Below are positions 28,524 through 37,306 of a DNA stretch of 64,000 nt, in pieces. Source of the DNA: Acinetobacter sp. SFB (GTDB lineage Bacteria; Pseudomonadota; Gammaproteobacteria; Pseudomonadales; Moraxellaceae); assembly GCF_001647545.1 (NCBI RefSeq), contig NZ_LSZH01000012.1:124001-188000 (forward strand), written 5' to 3'. The translations under genes were made by a program, and so were the position numbers. Every line of letters begins with the position of its first letter. Position 1 is the first letter of the stretch. The notes below the pieces were generated by a model. The model searched no databases and was not told the origin of the DNA. It was given only the letters and a program-made list of their open reading frames with translations.

Positions 28524-29078
28524 TTAATAGGTCGTGATAATCACATCTACTAAATGTTCAATACCTTCCATGCTCTGTACGGCTTGTTCTGTAATTTTAA
28601 CCACCGGCCAGGTAATTAACTTACAGTTTTCACGCTGTAGTGCTGCATAGTAAGTATCTGACTTAAAAAACACTTTATTTTCGCTTGCTGAGTTGGGCAT
28701 TAACTGACGTTTTAACCAGTTGTCTTTCAGTTGTGATTCGAGATAGCGAATAGCCAATAATGATTTGACCCGATTGTTAAATAAGCGGCGATTTTTAATA
28801 ATTAAAGGATGTGAAAGCAGTCTGTGAGTGGCTTTTTCGGTGTGCGGCAAAATAAAATGTGGGGCAATTTGAAATATTTTAACCAATTTTGCTTGATTAC
28901 AGATTTGATCTAAATGCGTCACTGTCATTTGGTTTGCACCGACAATAGCCACATTTAAATTGGAAAAATCACACAGTTTAATGTCTTCAGCGGCAACAAT
29001 TTTTCCTTTAAAGTTCTGGAAAAAATCGGGCGTATTTTGAAAGAAGCCATCCAATGGATTCTTTTTGTTATTAACCAT
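28524..29078 (-). CDS. Fragment of a flavin-dependent monooxygenase (NADPH-binding part)
   Basis: 184 residues. NVAIVGANQMTVTHLDQI (about 42-59) resembles the second Rossmann motif of Baeyer-Villiger/flavin monooxygenases, and the following LVKIFQIAPHFILP and C-terminal EGIEHLVDVIITTY match that family's NADPH-domain layout. The N-terminal FAD-binding domain, the family fingerprint and the C-terminal third are absent; family members are usually 400-550 residues. The glycine fingerprint is degraded (GANQMT where GxGxTA/S is expected). It is most likely a remnant that cannot bind FAD. Stands next to another pseudogene. Confidence 0.5.
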   Translation of the reverse strand: MVNNKKNPLDGFFQNTPDFFQNFKGKIVAAEDIKLCDFSNLNVAIVGANQMTVTHLDQICNQAKLVKIFQIAPHFILPHTEKATHRLLSHPLIIKNRRLFNNRVKSLLAIRYLESQLKDNWLKRQLMPNSASENKVFFKSDTYYAALQRENCKLITWPVVKITEQAVQSMEGIEHLVDVIITTY

Positions 29079-29260
29079 TTATATATCCTTTCTTTTTTTA
29101 CTTTGTCGCGGTTGGTTCTATAGCTCTTTGGTATATCCAAGTTACAACTTTTGGTAAAGGTTTTTCTGAAATCTGGTCAGTCATCGCAACTTTATTGCTG
29201 GTAAGAATATGAATTAATTTTATTTATGATTGTTATGGGAGGGCTTAATTTTTTTCTTCA

Positions 29261-29704
29261 TCATATTCTATTAGGTTGAAATTCTGTATTTGTATAATGA
29301 GGAACACTTGGTGATTGGATATGTGATCTGAGATAGTCTAAATCGCGAATATTCTTTTGTACCGCTACTGCTCCAAATAAACTCAGTAAAAATACCATGA
29401 TATAAAAGCCCTTTTCACTTAACGCAAGTGAGGTATTCCATAAACCAATCGCCAGTAATGCATTACAGAGAATGATGGATGCCCAGCAAAGTCCAAAATA
29501 AATAGCAGTTACCTGAATGCCTTCGAGTTTATCGTGAACAATTTTTTGCAAAGAGACTGCGGCTAACAAGTCATATAAGATCAGGATTAAGTAATAGCTT
29601 TTTTCATTCAGTCACATGGGTGCGTTAAATAAGCCGATGATCTAAGCTGCTGCACCCGCGATCAGAGCGATCCAACTTGCAGCAATAAATGCGGAAGTAG
29701 GTTT
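29261..29704 (-). pseudogene. yiaA: YiaA-like inner membrane protein, broken by two stops
   Basis: One continuous reading frame from 29704 to 29261 encodes both halves of a YiaA-type four-helix protein but contains TAG at 29642-29644 and TGA at 29612-29614, and has no start codon before an upstream stop at 29705-29707. Recognisable parts in order are SAFIAASWIALIAG, IIGLFNAPM, LNEKSYY, LLAAVSLQK, AIGLWNTSLALSEKGFY and FGAVAVQKNIRD, which closely match E. coli YiaA. The second half alone stays open for 102 codons from a TTG, but it lacks the first two helices. Function of intact YiaA is unknown. Confidence 0.85.
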
Positions 29705-29888
29705 TTATATTGATTTATTCTATTTTTTATTTTTGTATTGAATTTTTTATACAGCTATTGTGCCTAAGCTAAACAAGATCGCAAATGGGATCGGATCAGT
29801 AATAAATAGATAAAATGATGGGCTGAATAGGGATTTGACACAAAAAAATAGCACCTGTATGGGTGCTATTTAAGATGATTAAAAGGTA

Positions 29889-30890
29889 TCAGGAATTTTT
29901 GATATCCATGAGTAATTCAAAGTTCTGAATGCGTTTATCTGTATCGTAAATATCACAGGTGAAAATAAACTCATCAACATCATATTTTTCAAGCAGTTTT
30001 TCTAAACCTGCTTTGACGGTTTCTGCTGAACCTACTTGTCCCATTGCGTAAAAATTATCGACTGACATTTTTTCCGCAGGTGACCAAATTCCTTCCATCG
30101 TTTTAACAGGTGCTTTCAGTTTTAAGCTTTGCCCACGCATTAAGCCCAATACACGTTGATACGCGCTGGTTGCCAGATATTCAGCTTCTTCATCGGTTTG
30201 AGCGACGACAGTGGGAACACCCATGGAAACATAAGGTTGGGCTAAATACTCAGATGGTTCAAAGTTGTCTCTATACAGTTTGATCGCCTGATCGAGCATG
30301 CGTGGTGCAAAATGTGAAGCAAAGGAATAGGGAAGTCCTAATTTAGCGGCCAATTGCGCACTAAATAAACTTGAACCTAAAAGCCAAACAGGAACATGGG
30401 TGTTTTGACCGGGTGTTGCAACAATACGCTGATGCGGCACGGGTTCTCTAAAGTATTGCAGAATTTCCATTACATCTTGTGGAAACTGATCTTCTGTTTC
30501 CTGGCGACCGCGACGTAAAGCACGCATCGTGACCTGATCTGTACCGGGTGCTCGACCAAGACCTAATTCAACGCGATTCGGATAAAGAGTGGCTAAAGTA
30601 CCAAATTGTTCAGCAACGATCAGTGGGGCATGATTGGGCAGCATGATGCCACCAGAACCGACTTTTAAGCTGTGGGTATTGGCTAAGATATAACCCAGTA
30701 AAACAGCAGTCGCTGAACTGGCAATGCCGTCCATATTATGATGTTCAGCCAACCATAGACGTGTGTAGCCTAATTGTTCGGCTTTTTGTGCCACTTCCAA
30801 AGCATGATGCAGTGAAAACTGAATGCTTTTATCATCACGGACGGGTGCAAGTTCAAGTATCGAAAATTGGATATCTTTTAATGAGCGCAT
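29889..30890 (-). CDS. LLM-class (luciferase-like) flavin oxidoreductase
   Basis: 333 residues from the ATG at 30888-30890; the longer frame begins at a TTG four codons earlier, and GAGA before the ATG favours the shorter form. A single TIM-barrel luciferase-like domain: [53 protein letters not shown] and [24 protein letters not shown]. It belongs to the MsnO8/YhbW-like group that uses reduced FMN. Substrate unknown. Monocistronic by layout. Confidence 0.88.
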   Translation of the reverse strand: MRSLKDIQFSILELAPVRDDKSIQFSLHHALEVAQKAEQLGYTRLWLAEHHNMDGIASSATAVLLGYILANTHSLKVGSGGIMLPNHAPLIVAEQFGTLATLYPNRVELGLGRAPGTDQVTMRALRRGRQETEDQFPQDVMEILQYFREPVPHQRIVATPGQNTHVPVWLLGSSLFSAQLAAKLGLPYSFASHFAPRMLDQAIKLYRDNFEPSEYLAQPYVSMGVPTVVAQTDEEAEYLATSAYQRVLGLMRGQSLKLKAPVKTMEGIWSPAEKMSVDNFYAMGQVGSAETVKAGLEKLLEKYDVDEFIFTCDIYDTDKRIQNFELLMDIKNS

Positions 30891-31007
30891 TGGTGTTCTC
30901 AAATATGGAAGCTTACAAAAGCATACGATGACTGATCAAGTTTGTATATCGTTTTTTTTCGATATATTGCTGTTATCAGTATGAATTAAGTAATTGCAGC
31001 CCTTAAA

Positions 31008-31034
31008 TAAAAAAAAGCACCCTAAGGTGCTTTA
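31008..31034 (-). terminator. Terminator of glycine-zipper gene 1
   Basis: AAAGCACC (31014-31021) and GGTGCTTT (31026-31033) around CTAA, with a leftward T-run. Similar hairpins follow the other two paralogues. Confidence 0.75.
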
Positions 31035-31050
31035 AATTGAATCTTTAGCA

Positions 31051-31566
31051 TTAACGACGCTTGTTCCAGCCTAAATGGCGACCATTATCATGGCGGTCAT
31101 TATAACGGTAACTATTGTTACGACGGTCATAGCGATCATCATAGCGACGCTCATCACGATCAGAGTAGTCACGATCATAGCGATCATCATAACGGCGATC
31201 TTCACTTACTTTTTTGCCCAGTAATGCACCACCAGCAGACCCTAGACCGGCGCCAATGTAACCACCATTGGTTCCACCCATATTTTTACCTACGGTATAG
31301 CCACCCGCACCACCCAAAGCACCACCAATCACGGCGCCAGTACGGTCACGTTTGTTTGCAGCAACCCCAGCACCTGCACCGCCACCAATAGCGGAACCAA
31401 TCATTGCGCCTGTGCTACCACCCATTTGTTTACCGACTGCGGCACCCACGACACCCCCTAAGGCAGAGGTTAAGGCAGTATTTGTTGCATTGCCTGCATT
31501 GGCTGTAGTCATCGTTAAAGCAGACGAAGTTAATACAGCAGCAAGAATGATTGAATTAAATTTCAT
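31051..31566 (-). CDS. Glycine-zipper surface protein 1
   Basis: 171 residues from the ATG at 31564-31566, chosen because AAGGAG sits just upstream and a signal peptide follows directly (MKFNSIILAAV to TTANA). Glycine-zipper repeats of the GxxxGxxxG type (GGVVGAAVGKQMGGSTGAMIG and on, about 37-120) suggest an outer-membrane or periplasmic protein that inserts in or spans membrane, like Rickettsia 17-kDa antigen relatives. The C terminus is an Arg/Asp/Tyr-rich tail of DDRYDR-like repeats, about 50 residues, absent or much shorter in the two paralogues next door. Confidence 0.8.
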   Translation of the reverse strand: MKFNSIILAAVLTSSALTMTTANAGNATNTALTSALGGVVGAAVGKQMGGSTGAMIGSAIGGGAGAGVAANKRDRTGAVIGGALGGAGGYTVGKNMGGTNGGYIGAGLGSAGGALLGKKVSEDRRYDDRYDRDYSDRDERRYDDRYDRRNNSYRYNDRHDNGRHLGWNKRR

Positions 31567-31630
31567 GGCAAACTCCTTTTTGAAGCTTTTGTTATCTCTT
31601 GAGTTAAATGTAATAAAAGATGTAGAAATG

Positions 31631-31695
31631 AAAATGGATGAGTTGTTCATCATTTGTATTTTTTTTCTGCCAGATTTATCCATAATTAACCCATC
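31631..31695 (-). repeat. Duplicated promoter block, copy 1
   Basis: About 60 bp upstream of glycine-zipper gene 1 match 32258-32315 upstream of gene 2 with only a few differences: both read (on +) GATGA(C/G)TTGTTCATC, a long T-run, CTGCCA(A/G)ATTTATCCATAA and TTAAC. The duplication therefore included regulatory sequence. Confidence 0.75.
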
Positions 31696-31713
31696 GATTC
31701 TCATCATTAAAAA

Positions 31714-31741
31714 GTAAAAAAAGCACCCGAAGATGCTTTAA
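31714..31741 (-). terminator. Terminator of glycine-zipper gene 2
   Basis: In the transcript GCATC-TTCG-GGTGC forms a stem with a stable UUCG tetraloop, followed by T7. Confidence 0.7.
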
Positions 31742-31757
31742 AGTTTAAATCTGACGC

Positions 31758-32195
31758 TTAACGGCGATTGTAGCGACGGTTGTTATAGCTATTATAACGG
31801 CGGTCTGTACGGTCATCATAGCGACGGTCTTCACTTACTTTTTTACCCAGTACCGAACCACCAGCTGCGCCTAAAGCCGAACCGATATAACCACCATTTG
31901 TACCGGCAATACTTTTACCTACAGTGTAGCCACCCACACCACCTAAACCACCACCGATTGCAGCACCGGTACGGTCACGTTTATTCGCTGAAACAGCAGC
32001 ACCGCCCGCACCACCAAGTGCAGAACCAATCATTGCCCCAGTGTTACCACCCATTTGTTTACCCACTGCAGTACCCACGACGCTACCAAGTGCAGAGGTT
32101 AAAGCAACATTGGTTGTATTGCCTGCATAAGTTGTTGTAGTGGCAATAGCAGAAGTTGCAATGACTGTAGCAAATAGAATTGAATTAAATTTCAT
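31758..32195 (-). CDS. Glycine-zipper surface protein 2
   Basis: 145 residues with a signal peptide (MKFNSILFATVIATSAIATT, cleavage near TYA) and the same glycine-zipper core as genes 1 and 3 (GSVVGTAVGKQMGGNTGAM; AAIGGGLGGVGGYTVGKS; GKKVSEDRRYDD). A short Arg/Tyr/Asn tail ends the protein. CTGGAGT precedes the ATG. Its promoter region shares a long block with that of gene 1, and it carries its own terminator, so the paralogues arose by duplication of whole transcription units. Confidence 0.8.
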   Translation of the reverse strand: MKFNSILFATVIATSAIATTTTYAGNTTNVALTSALGSVVGTAVGKQMGGNTGAMIGSALGGAGGAAVSANKRDRTGAAIGGGLGGVGGYTVGKSIAGTNGGYIGSALGAAGGSVLGKKVSEDRRYDDRTDRRYNSYNNRRYNRR

Positions 32196-32257
32196 GGTGA
32201 ACTCCAGTTGAATCTTTTGTTATATCTTAAGTCTAAGATAGTAGAGGGCGTTGCATT

Positions 32258-32315
32258 GAAGATGGATGACTTGTTCATCGTTTGTGTTTTTTTCTGCCAA
32301 ATTTATCCATAATTA
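32258..32315 (-). repeat. Duplicated promoter block, copy 2
   Basis: Partner of 31631-31695, lying upstream of glycine-zipper gene 2. Confidence 0.75.
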
Positions 32316-32335
32316 ACAAGTAATAATGATGATGC

Positions 32336-32356
32336 AAAAAAAACACCCGAAGGTGC
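32336..32356 (-). terminator. Terminator of glycine-zipper gene 3
   Basis: In the transcript GCACC-TTCG-GGTGT forms a UUCG-capped stem followed by T8, homologous to the gene 2 terminator. Confidence 0.7.
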
Positions 32357-32384
32357 TTTTTAAGTTCAGCCGAATGCTGATGAA

Positions 32385-32816
32385 TTAACGATGGCTGCGA
32401 CGGTATTTTTTAGAATGTTTTTTGTAAGAACGTTGGTCGGCACGACGGTCTTCTGATACTTTTTTACCCAGAACTGAACCACCGGCAGCACCTAAAGCTG
32501 AACCAACATAACCGCCAGTTGTTCCGCCCATGCTTTTACCTACAGTATAACCACCTACGCCGCCTAGACCACCACCGATAGCAGCACCAGTACGATTACG
32601 TCGATCAGCAGAAACTGCAGCACCACCAGCGCCACCAATTGCAGAACCGATCATTGCGCCAGTATTACCACCCATTTGCTTACCAAGGGCAGTACCCGCC
32701 ACACTACCTAAAGCAGAAGTTGCAGCAATACGAGTTGAATTGTCGGCATGAGCATTGACTGCCATCATTGATGATGCAGCTAATGTTGCACTTAATAATA
32801 ATGTATTCAGTTTCAT
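32385..32816 (-). CDS. Glycine-zipper surface protein 3
   Basis: 143 residues from the ATG at 32814-32816, with GGAGTT upstream and a signal peptide right after (MKLNTLLLSATLAASSMMAV to AHA). A longer frame runs 22 codons further but has no ribosome-binding site. The glycine-zipper core is nearly the same as in gene 2 (GGVGGYTVGKSMGGTTGGYVG; GKKVSEDRR). The tail is short and basic (KKHSKKYRRSHR). The upstream region does not share the block seen before genes 1 and 2. Confidence 0.8.
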   Translation of the reverse strand: MKLNTLLLSATLAASSMMAVNAHADNSTRIAATSALGSVAGTALGKQMGGNTGAMIGSAIGGAGGAAVSADRRNRTGAAIGGGLGGVGGYTVGKSMGGTTGGYVGSALGAAGGSVLGKKVSEDRRADQRSYKKHSKKYRRSHR

Positions 32817-33183
32817 AGTGAACTCCATGTCCCAAAAAGCGGACGTTCTAATTAAGATATTTCGATGGAGCAAATGTAACAAAAATAATTTAGATAAATA
32901 TGGAGAGGAGTAAACAGAGTTGTGGCGTTTAGTGTCTACTTTGTAAAGTTATATTAACAATGTGGAGAAATTACCCTGAAATATGTATTTATGACTGAAA
33001 TGTGAATAAAACCAAAATTCATTTCAAGCCTCTTTTTAGAAAATCCTTGTGGATAAGCTGGCTTGTCTCAACAATATATATGTCATTTAAACCTGAGAAT
33101 CGTTACACTAGGCACAATTTTTTTGAGCTGATCTATGTCATATAAGGCATGGAGATAGCCGTTGTATTGAGATATTTTGCAAA
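32817..33183. other. Intergenic region before prfA
   Basis: No gene seen. It holds divergent leaders for glycine-zipper gene 3 and prfA, and one perfect DnaA-box-like 9-mer (TTATCCACA on the minus strand, 33048-33056), probably by chance. Confidence 0.5.
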
Positions 33184-34272
33184 ATGAAAGAATCGTTACG
33201 TTTACGATTAGATCAACTTTCTGACCGTCATGAAGAATTAAACGCATTACTTGCGGATATAGAAGTCATTTCTGACAACAAACGCTTTCGTCAACTTTCG
33301 CGTGAGCATAATGACTTAAGCGAAATCACTGAAGTTTGGAAAAAGTACACTCAAGCTGAAAAAGATATTGAGACTGCTGAAACCATGTTGTCCGATCCTG
33401 ATTTTAAGGAAATGGCGCAGGAAGAAATTCAAGAAAACAAGGCGCTGATTGCATCTCTTGAAGCAGACTTAAATATCTTGATGATTCCGAAAGATCCTAA
33501 TGATGCCAACTCGGCCTATTTAGAGATTCGTGCCGGAACCGGAGGGGATGAAGCTGCGATCTTCTCGGGTGACTTATATCGCATGTATAGCAAGTATGCC
33601 GAAACTCAAGGCTGGAAATTAGAAATCCTGTCCGAGAATGAAGGCGAGCATGGCGGTTATAAAGAAGTCATTTGCCTGATTAATGGTGAAGGCGTGTATG
33701 GTCGCCTGAAATTTGAAAGTGGCGCGCATCGTGTGCAGCGTGTACCTGCAACCGAATCTCAAGGTCGCGTACATACCTCTGCATGTACCGTTGCCATCCT
33801 TCCAGAAGTGGATGTCGATACTTCGGTTGAAATCAATTCATCTGAACTGCGTATTGATACTTACCGTGCATCGGGTGCGGGTGGTCAGCACATTAACAAA
33901 ACTGATTCTGCGGTACGTATTACCCATCTTCCCACTGGAACAGTTGTGGAATGTCAGGATGAACGTTCACAGCATAAAAACAAAGCCAAAGCCATGGCTT
34001 TACTGGTTTCACGTCTGGAAAATGCCAAACGTGCCGCTGCCGATGCTGCAACTTCGGAAATGCGCCGTGACTTGGTCGGTTCAGGTGACCGTTCAGAACG
34101 TATTCGTACCTATAACTATCCGCAAGGCCGGATGACTGATCATCGTATTAATTTAACATTGTATAAGTTAGATGCGGTGATGGAAGGTGATTTAACAGAA
34201 TTGCTCGACAGTTTACATCGTGAATATCAGGCAGATCAGCTGGCAATGCTTGCACAACAGAATGGTGGTTAA
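33184..34272 (+). CDS. prfA: Peptide chain release factor 1
   Basis: 362 residues, full length. The stop-codon-reading tripeptide PAT is at 188-190 ([13 protein letters not shown]), which marks RF1 (UAA/UAG), and the catalytic GGQ is at 233-235 ([15 protein letters not shown]), whose glutamine PrmC methylates. Immediately followed by prmC with no gap. hemA, the usual upstream partner in enterics, is absent here. Confidence 0.97.
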   Translation: MKESLRLRLDQLSDRHEELNALLADIEVISDNKRFRQLSREHNDLSEITEVWKKYTQAEKDIETAETMLSDPDFKEMAQEEIQENKALIASLEADLNILMIPKDPNDANSAYLEIRAGTGGDEAAIFSGDLYRMYSKYAETQGWKLEILSENEGEHGGYKEVICLINGEGVYGRLKFESGAHRVQRVPATESQGRVHTSACTVAILPEVDVDTSVEINSSELRIDTYRASGAGGQHINKTDSAVRITHLPTGTVVECQDERSQHKNKAKAMALLVSRLENAKRAAADAATSEMRRDLVGSGDRSERIRTYNYPQGRMTDHRINLTLYKLDAVMEGDLTELLDSLHREYQADQLAMLAQQNGG

Positions 34273-35091
34273 TTGAATATTGCACAGGCTTTGGCCTTAC
34301 GTGGTGAAGCAGAAAGTTATGAGCGCCAAGAAAATGCTTGGTTACTCGAACATATCACCAAAATTGATTCTTTTGATTTGGTGATGAAAAAGGATCAGCA
34401 ACTGACCGCTGAGCAAGAAAATGCTTATATCGATGCCTTAAACCGCATCGAAGATGGTGAACCTTTAGCATATGTGACCGGTTCACAGCCATTTTGGACG
34501 CTTGATTTAAAAGTGACCAAAGATACTTTGGTGCCACGTCCAGATACTGAAGTTCTGGTGGAATCTGTTTTACATTTAGACTTACCTGAAGATGCACGTG
34601 TCGTAGATTTGGGTACTGGAACGGGTGCAATTGCTTTATCTCTTGCCAGTGAACGTCCTGAATGGGCCATCACAGCGACTGATATTTATGCACCGACTTT
34701 AGAAGTTGCGAAATTTAATGCCGACAAGCATGATTTGCCTCAGGTTAAATTTGCTTTAGGTAGCTGGTTTAAAGCGCTGGAAAAAAATCAGTTCTTTGAT
34801 GTGATTGTCTCGAATCCTCCCTATATTGATCCTCAGGATAAACACATTAAAGGTTTGGCGGCAGAGCCTCGACGTGCTTTGGTGGCAGGCAATAATGGTT
34901 TGGCTGATATTGAATTTATTATTCAAAACGGTAAAAAGTGGTTAACCGCCAATGGCTGGATCGCACTTGAGCATGGTTATGACCAAGCCGGTGTGGTGTA
35001 TCAACTGTTTAAAAAATATGGGTATAAAGATATCCAAACCATCAAAGATTACGGTGGCAATAATCGGGTAACGATTGGTTGTTCCAAATAA
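34273..35091 (+). CDS. prmC: Release factor glutamine methyltransferase
   Basis: 272 residues. The start is TTG at 34273, directly after the prfA TAA, which implies translational coupling. An N-terminal helical domain (1-80) precedes a SAM-dependent methyltransferase with motif I VDLGTGTGAI (111-120) and the substrate-binding NPPY at 181-184. It methylates the GGQ glutamine of RF1 and RF2. Confidence 0.95.
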   Translation: MNIAQALALRGEAESYERQENAWLLEHITKIDSFDLVMKKDQQLTAEQENAYIDALNRIEDGEPLAYVTGSQPFWTLDLKVTKDTLVPRPDTEVLVESVLHLDLPEDARVVDLGTGTGAIALSLASERPEWAITATDIYAPTLEVAKFNADKHDLPQVKFALGSWFKALEKNQFFDVIVSNPPYIDPQDKHIKGLAAEPRRALVAGNNGLADIEFIIQNGKKWLTANGWIALEHGYDQAGVVYQLFKKYGYKDIQTIKDYGGNNRVTIGCSK

Positions 35092-35108
35092 CTGAAAGTG
35101 ATCGATTT

Positions 35109-35141
35109 AAAAATAAAGCGCTGAAAAGCGCTTTATTTTTT
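35109..35141. terminator. Bidirectional terminator, prmC versus ABC permease
   Basis: AAATAAAGCGCT (35111-35122) and AGCGCTTTATTT (35127-35138) around GAAA. The stem includes the permease stop codon at 35133-35135. Confidence 0.85.
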
Positions 35142-35963
35142 GATGACATCGCGCCAGCGTAACAGCCAGTTTTCAGCCACCTTCATTAAACTATCGGTTA
35201 TTTTTCCTAAAACCGCCAATAATATAATCGCAATGATGACAATGTCAGGTCGAGAAGTTTCTCGTCCATCACTGAGCAAATAGCCGATCCCTTTAGTTGC
35301 AGCAATCAGTTCGGCGGCAATCATAAACATCCAAGCCAAACTTAAACTGTTGCGCAACCCGGTTAAAATGCCGGGTGAGGCGGCAGGCAAGATAATCTCT
35401 TTAATTTGCTGAAAGTATTTCAGGCGATATACTTTAGCCACTTCAATCAGTTTACGGTCTACTCCCTGAATAGCGGCAACGGTATTGGTATAAGTCGGGA
35501 AAAAAGCACCTATTGCAATCAGGGTGATTTTAGACGTCTCATCAATGCCTAACCATAAAAGTAAAAGTGGAATCCAAGCCAGACTGGGAATCGACTTAAG
35601 TGCTGAAAAAGAAGGTTCCAGAAATTCTTCGGCTTGCTTGTTTAAACCGACCAGAATGGCAAAAATCAGAGCAAGACCACTACCGATAAAGAAACCTAAA
35701 AAAACCCGCCAGGTACTGGTCCAGATATGAATCCATAAATCACCTGTAGACAGTTGTAAAAAAGAATCCCACAAGCTACTGGGTGCTGGGAGCAAGTAAG
35801 GCTCGATAAAACTATTTTTGACTAAAATTTCACACAAAATCAGTGTAAAAACAGGAATGAACAGTCCTTTTAGCTTGCTCATGACTTTAAGCAAACCAGG
35901 AGCTGTAGCCCTATCAACTTTAGGTTGAATAGCTGCCTTATGAGATGTTGCAGGAAAACTCAT
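35133..35963 (-). CDS. ABC transporter permease, SsuC/TauC-like
   Basis: 276 residues with about six membrane helices and the binding-protein-dependent permease signature (EVAKVYRLKYFQQIKEIILPAASPGILTGL, residues about 180-205, the EAA loop that contacts the ATPase). Closest families transport aliphatic sulfonates, taurine or nitrate. It starts 2 bp after the binding-protein gene. No ATPase gene follows: the next gene is the converging prmC. Confidence 0.88.
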   Translation of the reverse strand: MSFPATSHKAAIQPKVDRATAPGLLKVMSKLKGLFIPVFTLILCEILVKNSFIEPYLLPAPSSLWDSFLQLSTGDLWIHIWTSTWRVFLGFFIGSGLALIFAILVGLNKQAEEFLEPSFSALKSIPSLAWIPLLLLWLGIDETSKITLIAIGAFFPTYTNTVAAIQGVDRKLIEVAKVYRLKYFQQIKEIILPAASPGILTGLRNSLSLAWMFMIAAELIAATKGIGYLLSDGRETSRPDIVIIAIILLAVLGKITDSLMKVAENWLLRWRDVIKK

Positions 35964-35965
35964 GG

Positions 35966-36934
35966 TTACTTCACAACCTTCTGTGCATATTTTGCATCAA
36001 ACAGTTGATCAATCACCTTATTGACATTGGTGTCTGAACGAACCAAATTTTCTTCTGTCAAAATTGTTCCCGATTTCTTTAGTGCATTGATATGTTTTGC
36101 AGTGGGGATATTCTGCTCAAAATTGGTTCGGCTGAGTTGAAGTTTAGTCACGGCAATAGGCAGCTTGGATTCACGCGCCAGCAATTCTGCCAGTTTATCC
36201 GGATTGGCTTTGGCCCATTTACGTGCATGTTCATAGGCTTTAATGACTGCTTCAATGGCTTCAGGACTTTGTTTGGCAAATTGCTCTTTAGTACTCAGAA
36301 CACTGTAACTATTGAACCCGACATTTCTATAAAGCAGTTTTGCACCGGACTGTATTTGTGCAGCCGCCATTAAGGGATCTAAACCTGCCCAAGCATCGAC
36401 CTGTCCACGTTCAAGCGCCGTTTTGCCATCCGGATGTTGCAAGTGTACCAGTTGAACATCCTTTTTATTCAAACCGGCAGTTTCAAGTGCCTGTAATGTG
36501 AATAGGAAAGGATCGGTACCTTTGGTTGCTGCAATTTTTTTACCTTTTAAATCTTTAAGACTTTTAATCGGCGAGTTTTTTGCAACCACTAAAGCAGTCC
36601 ATTCAGGCTGACTTTGAATATAGACCGTTTTAATCGGGCTCCCATTGGCCCGGCTAAGGACTGCCGCTAAACCTGCGGTCGATGAAAAATCTACGCTATC
36701 ACTATTTAAGTATTCGAGTGAACGGTTACTGCCTTGGCTAAAGACCCATTTAATTTCAGTCTTAGGCAGCGCTTTTTCTAAAAGTTTTTGTTCCTTAACA
36801 ACCAGACTGGTAGGAGCATAGTAAGCATAATCCAGTTTAAGAGTATCGGGGAGAGCCGCGAAACTGGACTGGCTTCCAAAACCGAGTGTAAGTGCGGTAA
36901 ATAATATTTTAGTTTTAAAACCGAAAGTGTGCAT
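35966..36934 (-). CDS. ABC substrate-binding protein, SsuA-like
   Basis: 322 residues with a Sec signal peptide ending near SFAA (residue 27). It has the NMT1/SsuA two-lobed periplasmic fold: LKLDYAYYAPTSLVV, NRSLEYLNSDSVDFSSTAGLA, LKDLKGKKIAATKGTDPF and ERGQVDAWAGLDPLMAAAQ. This pattern favours aliphatic-sulfonate binding, and its partner permease follows directly. Taurine or another organosulfur compound cannot be excluded. Confidence 0.88.
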   Translation of the reverse strand: MHTFGFKTKILFTALTLGFGSQSSFAALPDTLKLDYAYYAPTSLVVKEQKLLEKALPKTEIKWVFSQGSNRSLEYLNSDSVDFSSTAGLAAVLSRANGSPIKTVYIQSQPEWTALVVAKNSPIKSLKDLKGKKIAATKGTDPFLFTLQALETAGLNKKDVQLVHLQHPDGKTALERGQVDAWAGLDPLMAAAQIQSGAKLLYRNVGFNSYSVLSTKEQFAKQSPEAIEAVIKAYEHARKWAKANPDKLAELLARESKLPIAVTKLQLSRTNFEQNIPTAKHINALKKSGTILTEENLVRSDTNVNKVIDQLFDAKYAQKVVK

Positions 36935-37306
36935 ATAAACCCCATAAAATTGTAGAACTTGGTATAGGGGGAATACTGCCAGTCATGACTGGTAAAAGAG
37001 AAAACAGTAATTTTTATAAAATTATCTTAATTTTGCATATGTTGAATTTAATATTTTAACTGATTGAATTTTATGAAATATAAAAATCATTTTTTAACTT
37101 TTTCTACTTTATATCAAAAAGATACATTGCAATGAATAAAATTAAAATAGTAATGATTAGAAAGGATAAATACACAATGAAATTTCATTGTAATTATTAA
37201 GTAATTACAAAATAATTCTGGTATTAAAAAAGCCGACTTGGGCCGGCATTTTTAATTGCACTTTTAACGAGGAAACCATTCAACGGAAGACTATTTAAAT
37301 AAAAGC
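36935..37306. other. Intergenic region with palindromes
   Basis: AT-rich, no gene seen. ACAATGAAATTTCATTGT at 37174-37191 is a perfect 18-bp palindrome and abuts GTAATTA-TTAAG-TAATTAC (37190-37208). The exporter terminator lies at 37226-37254. Confidence 0.6.
37226..37254 (-). terminator. Terminator of the Bcr-type exporter
   Basis: In the leftward transcript GCCGG-CCCAAG-TCGGC forms a 5-bp stem followed by T6. Confidence 0.6.

Noticed and set aside
29889..30902. Upstream TTG as start of the luciferase-like gene
   Set aside because: The ATG four codons later has the better-spaced GAGA site.
33048..33056. Perfect DnaA-box 9-mer upstream of prfA
   Set aside because: A single box with no cluster, no AT-rich unwinding element and no dnaA or dnaN nearby; expected by chance in AT-rich DNA.
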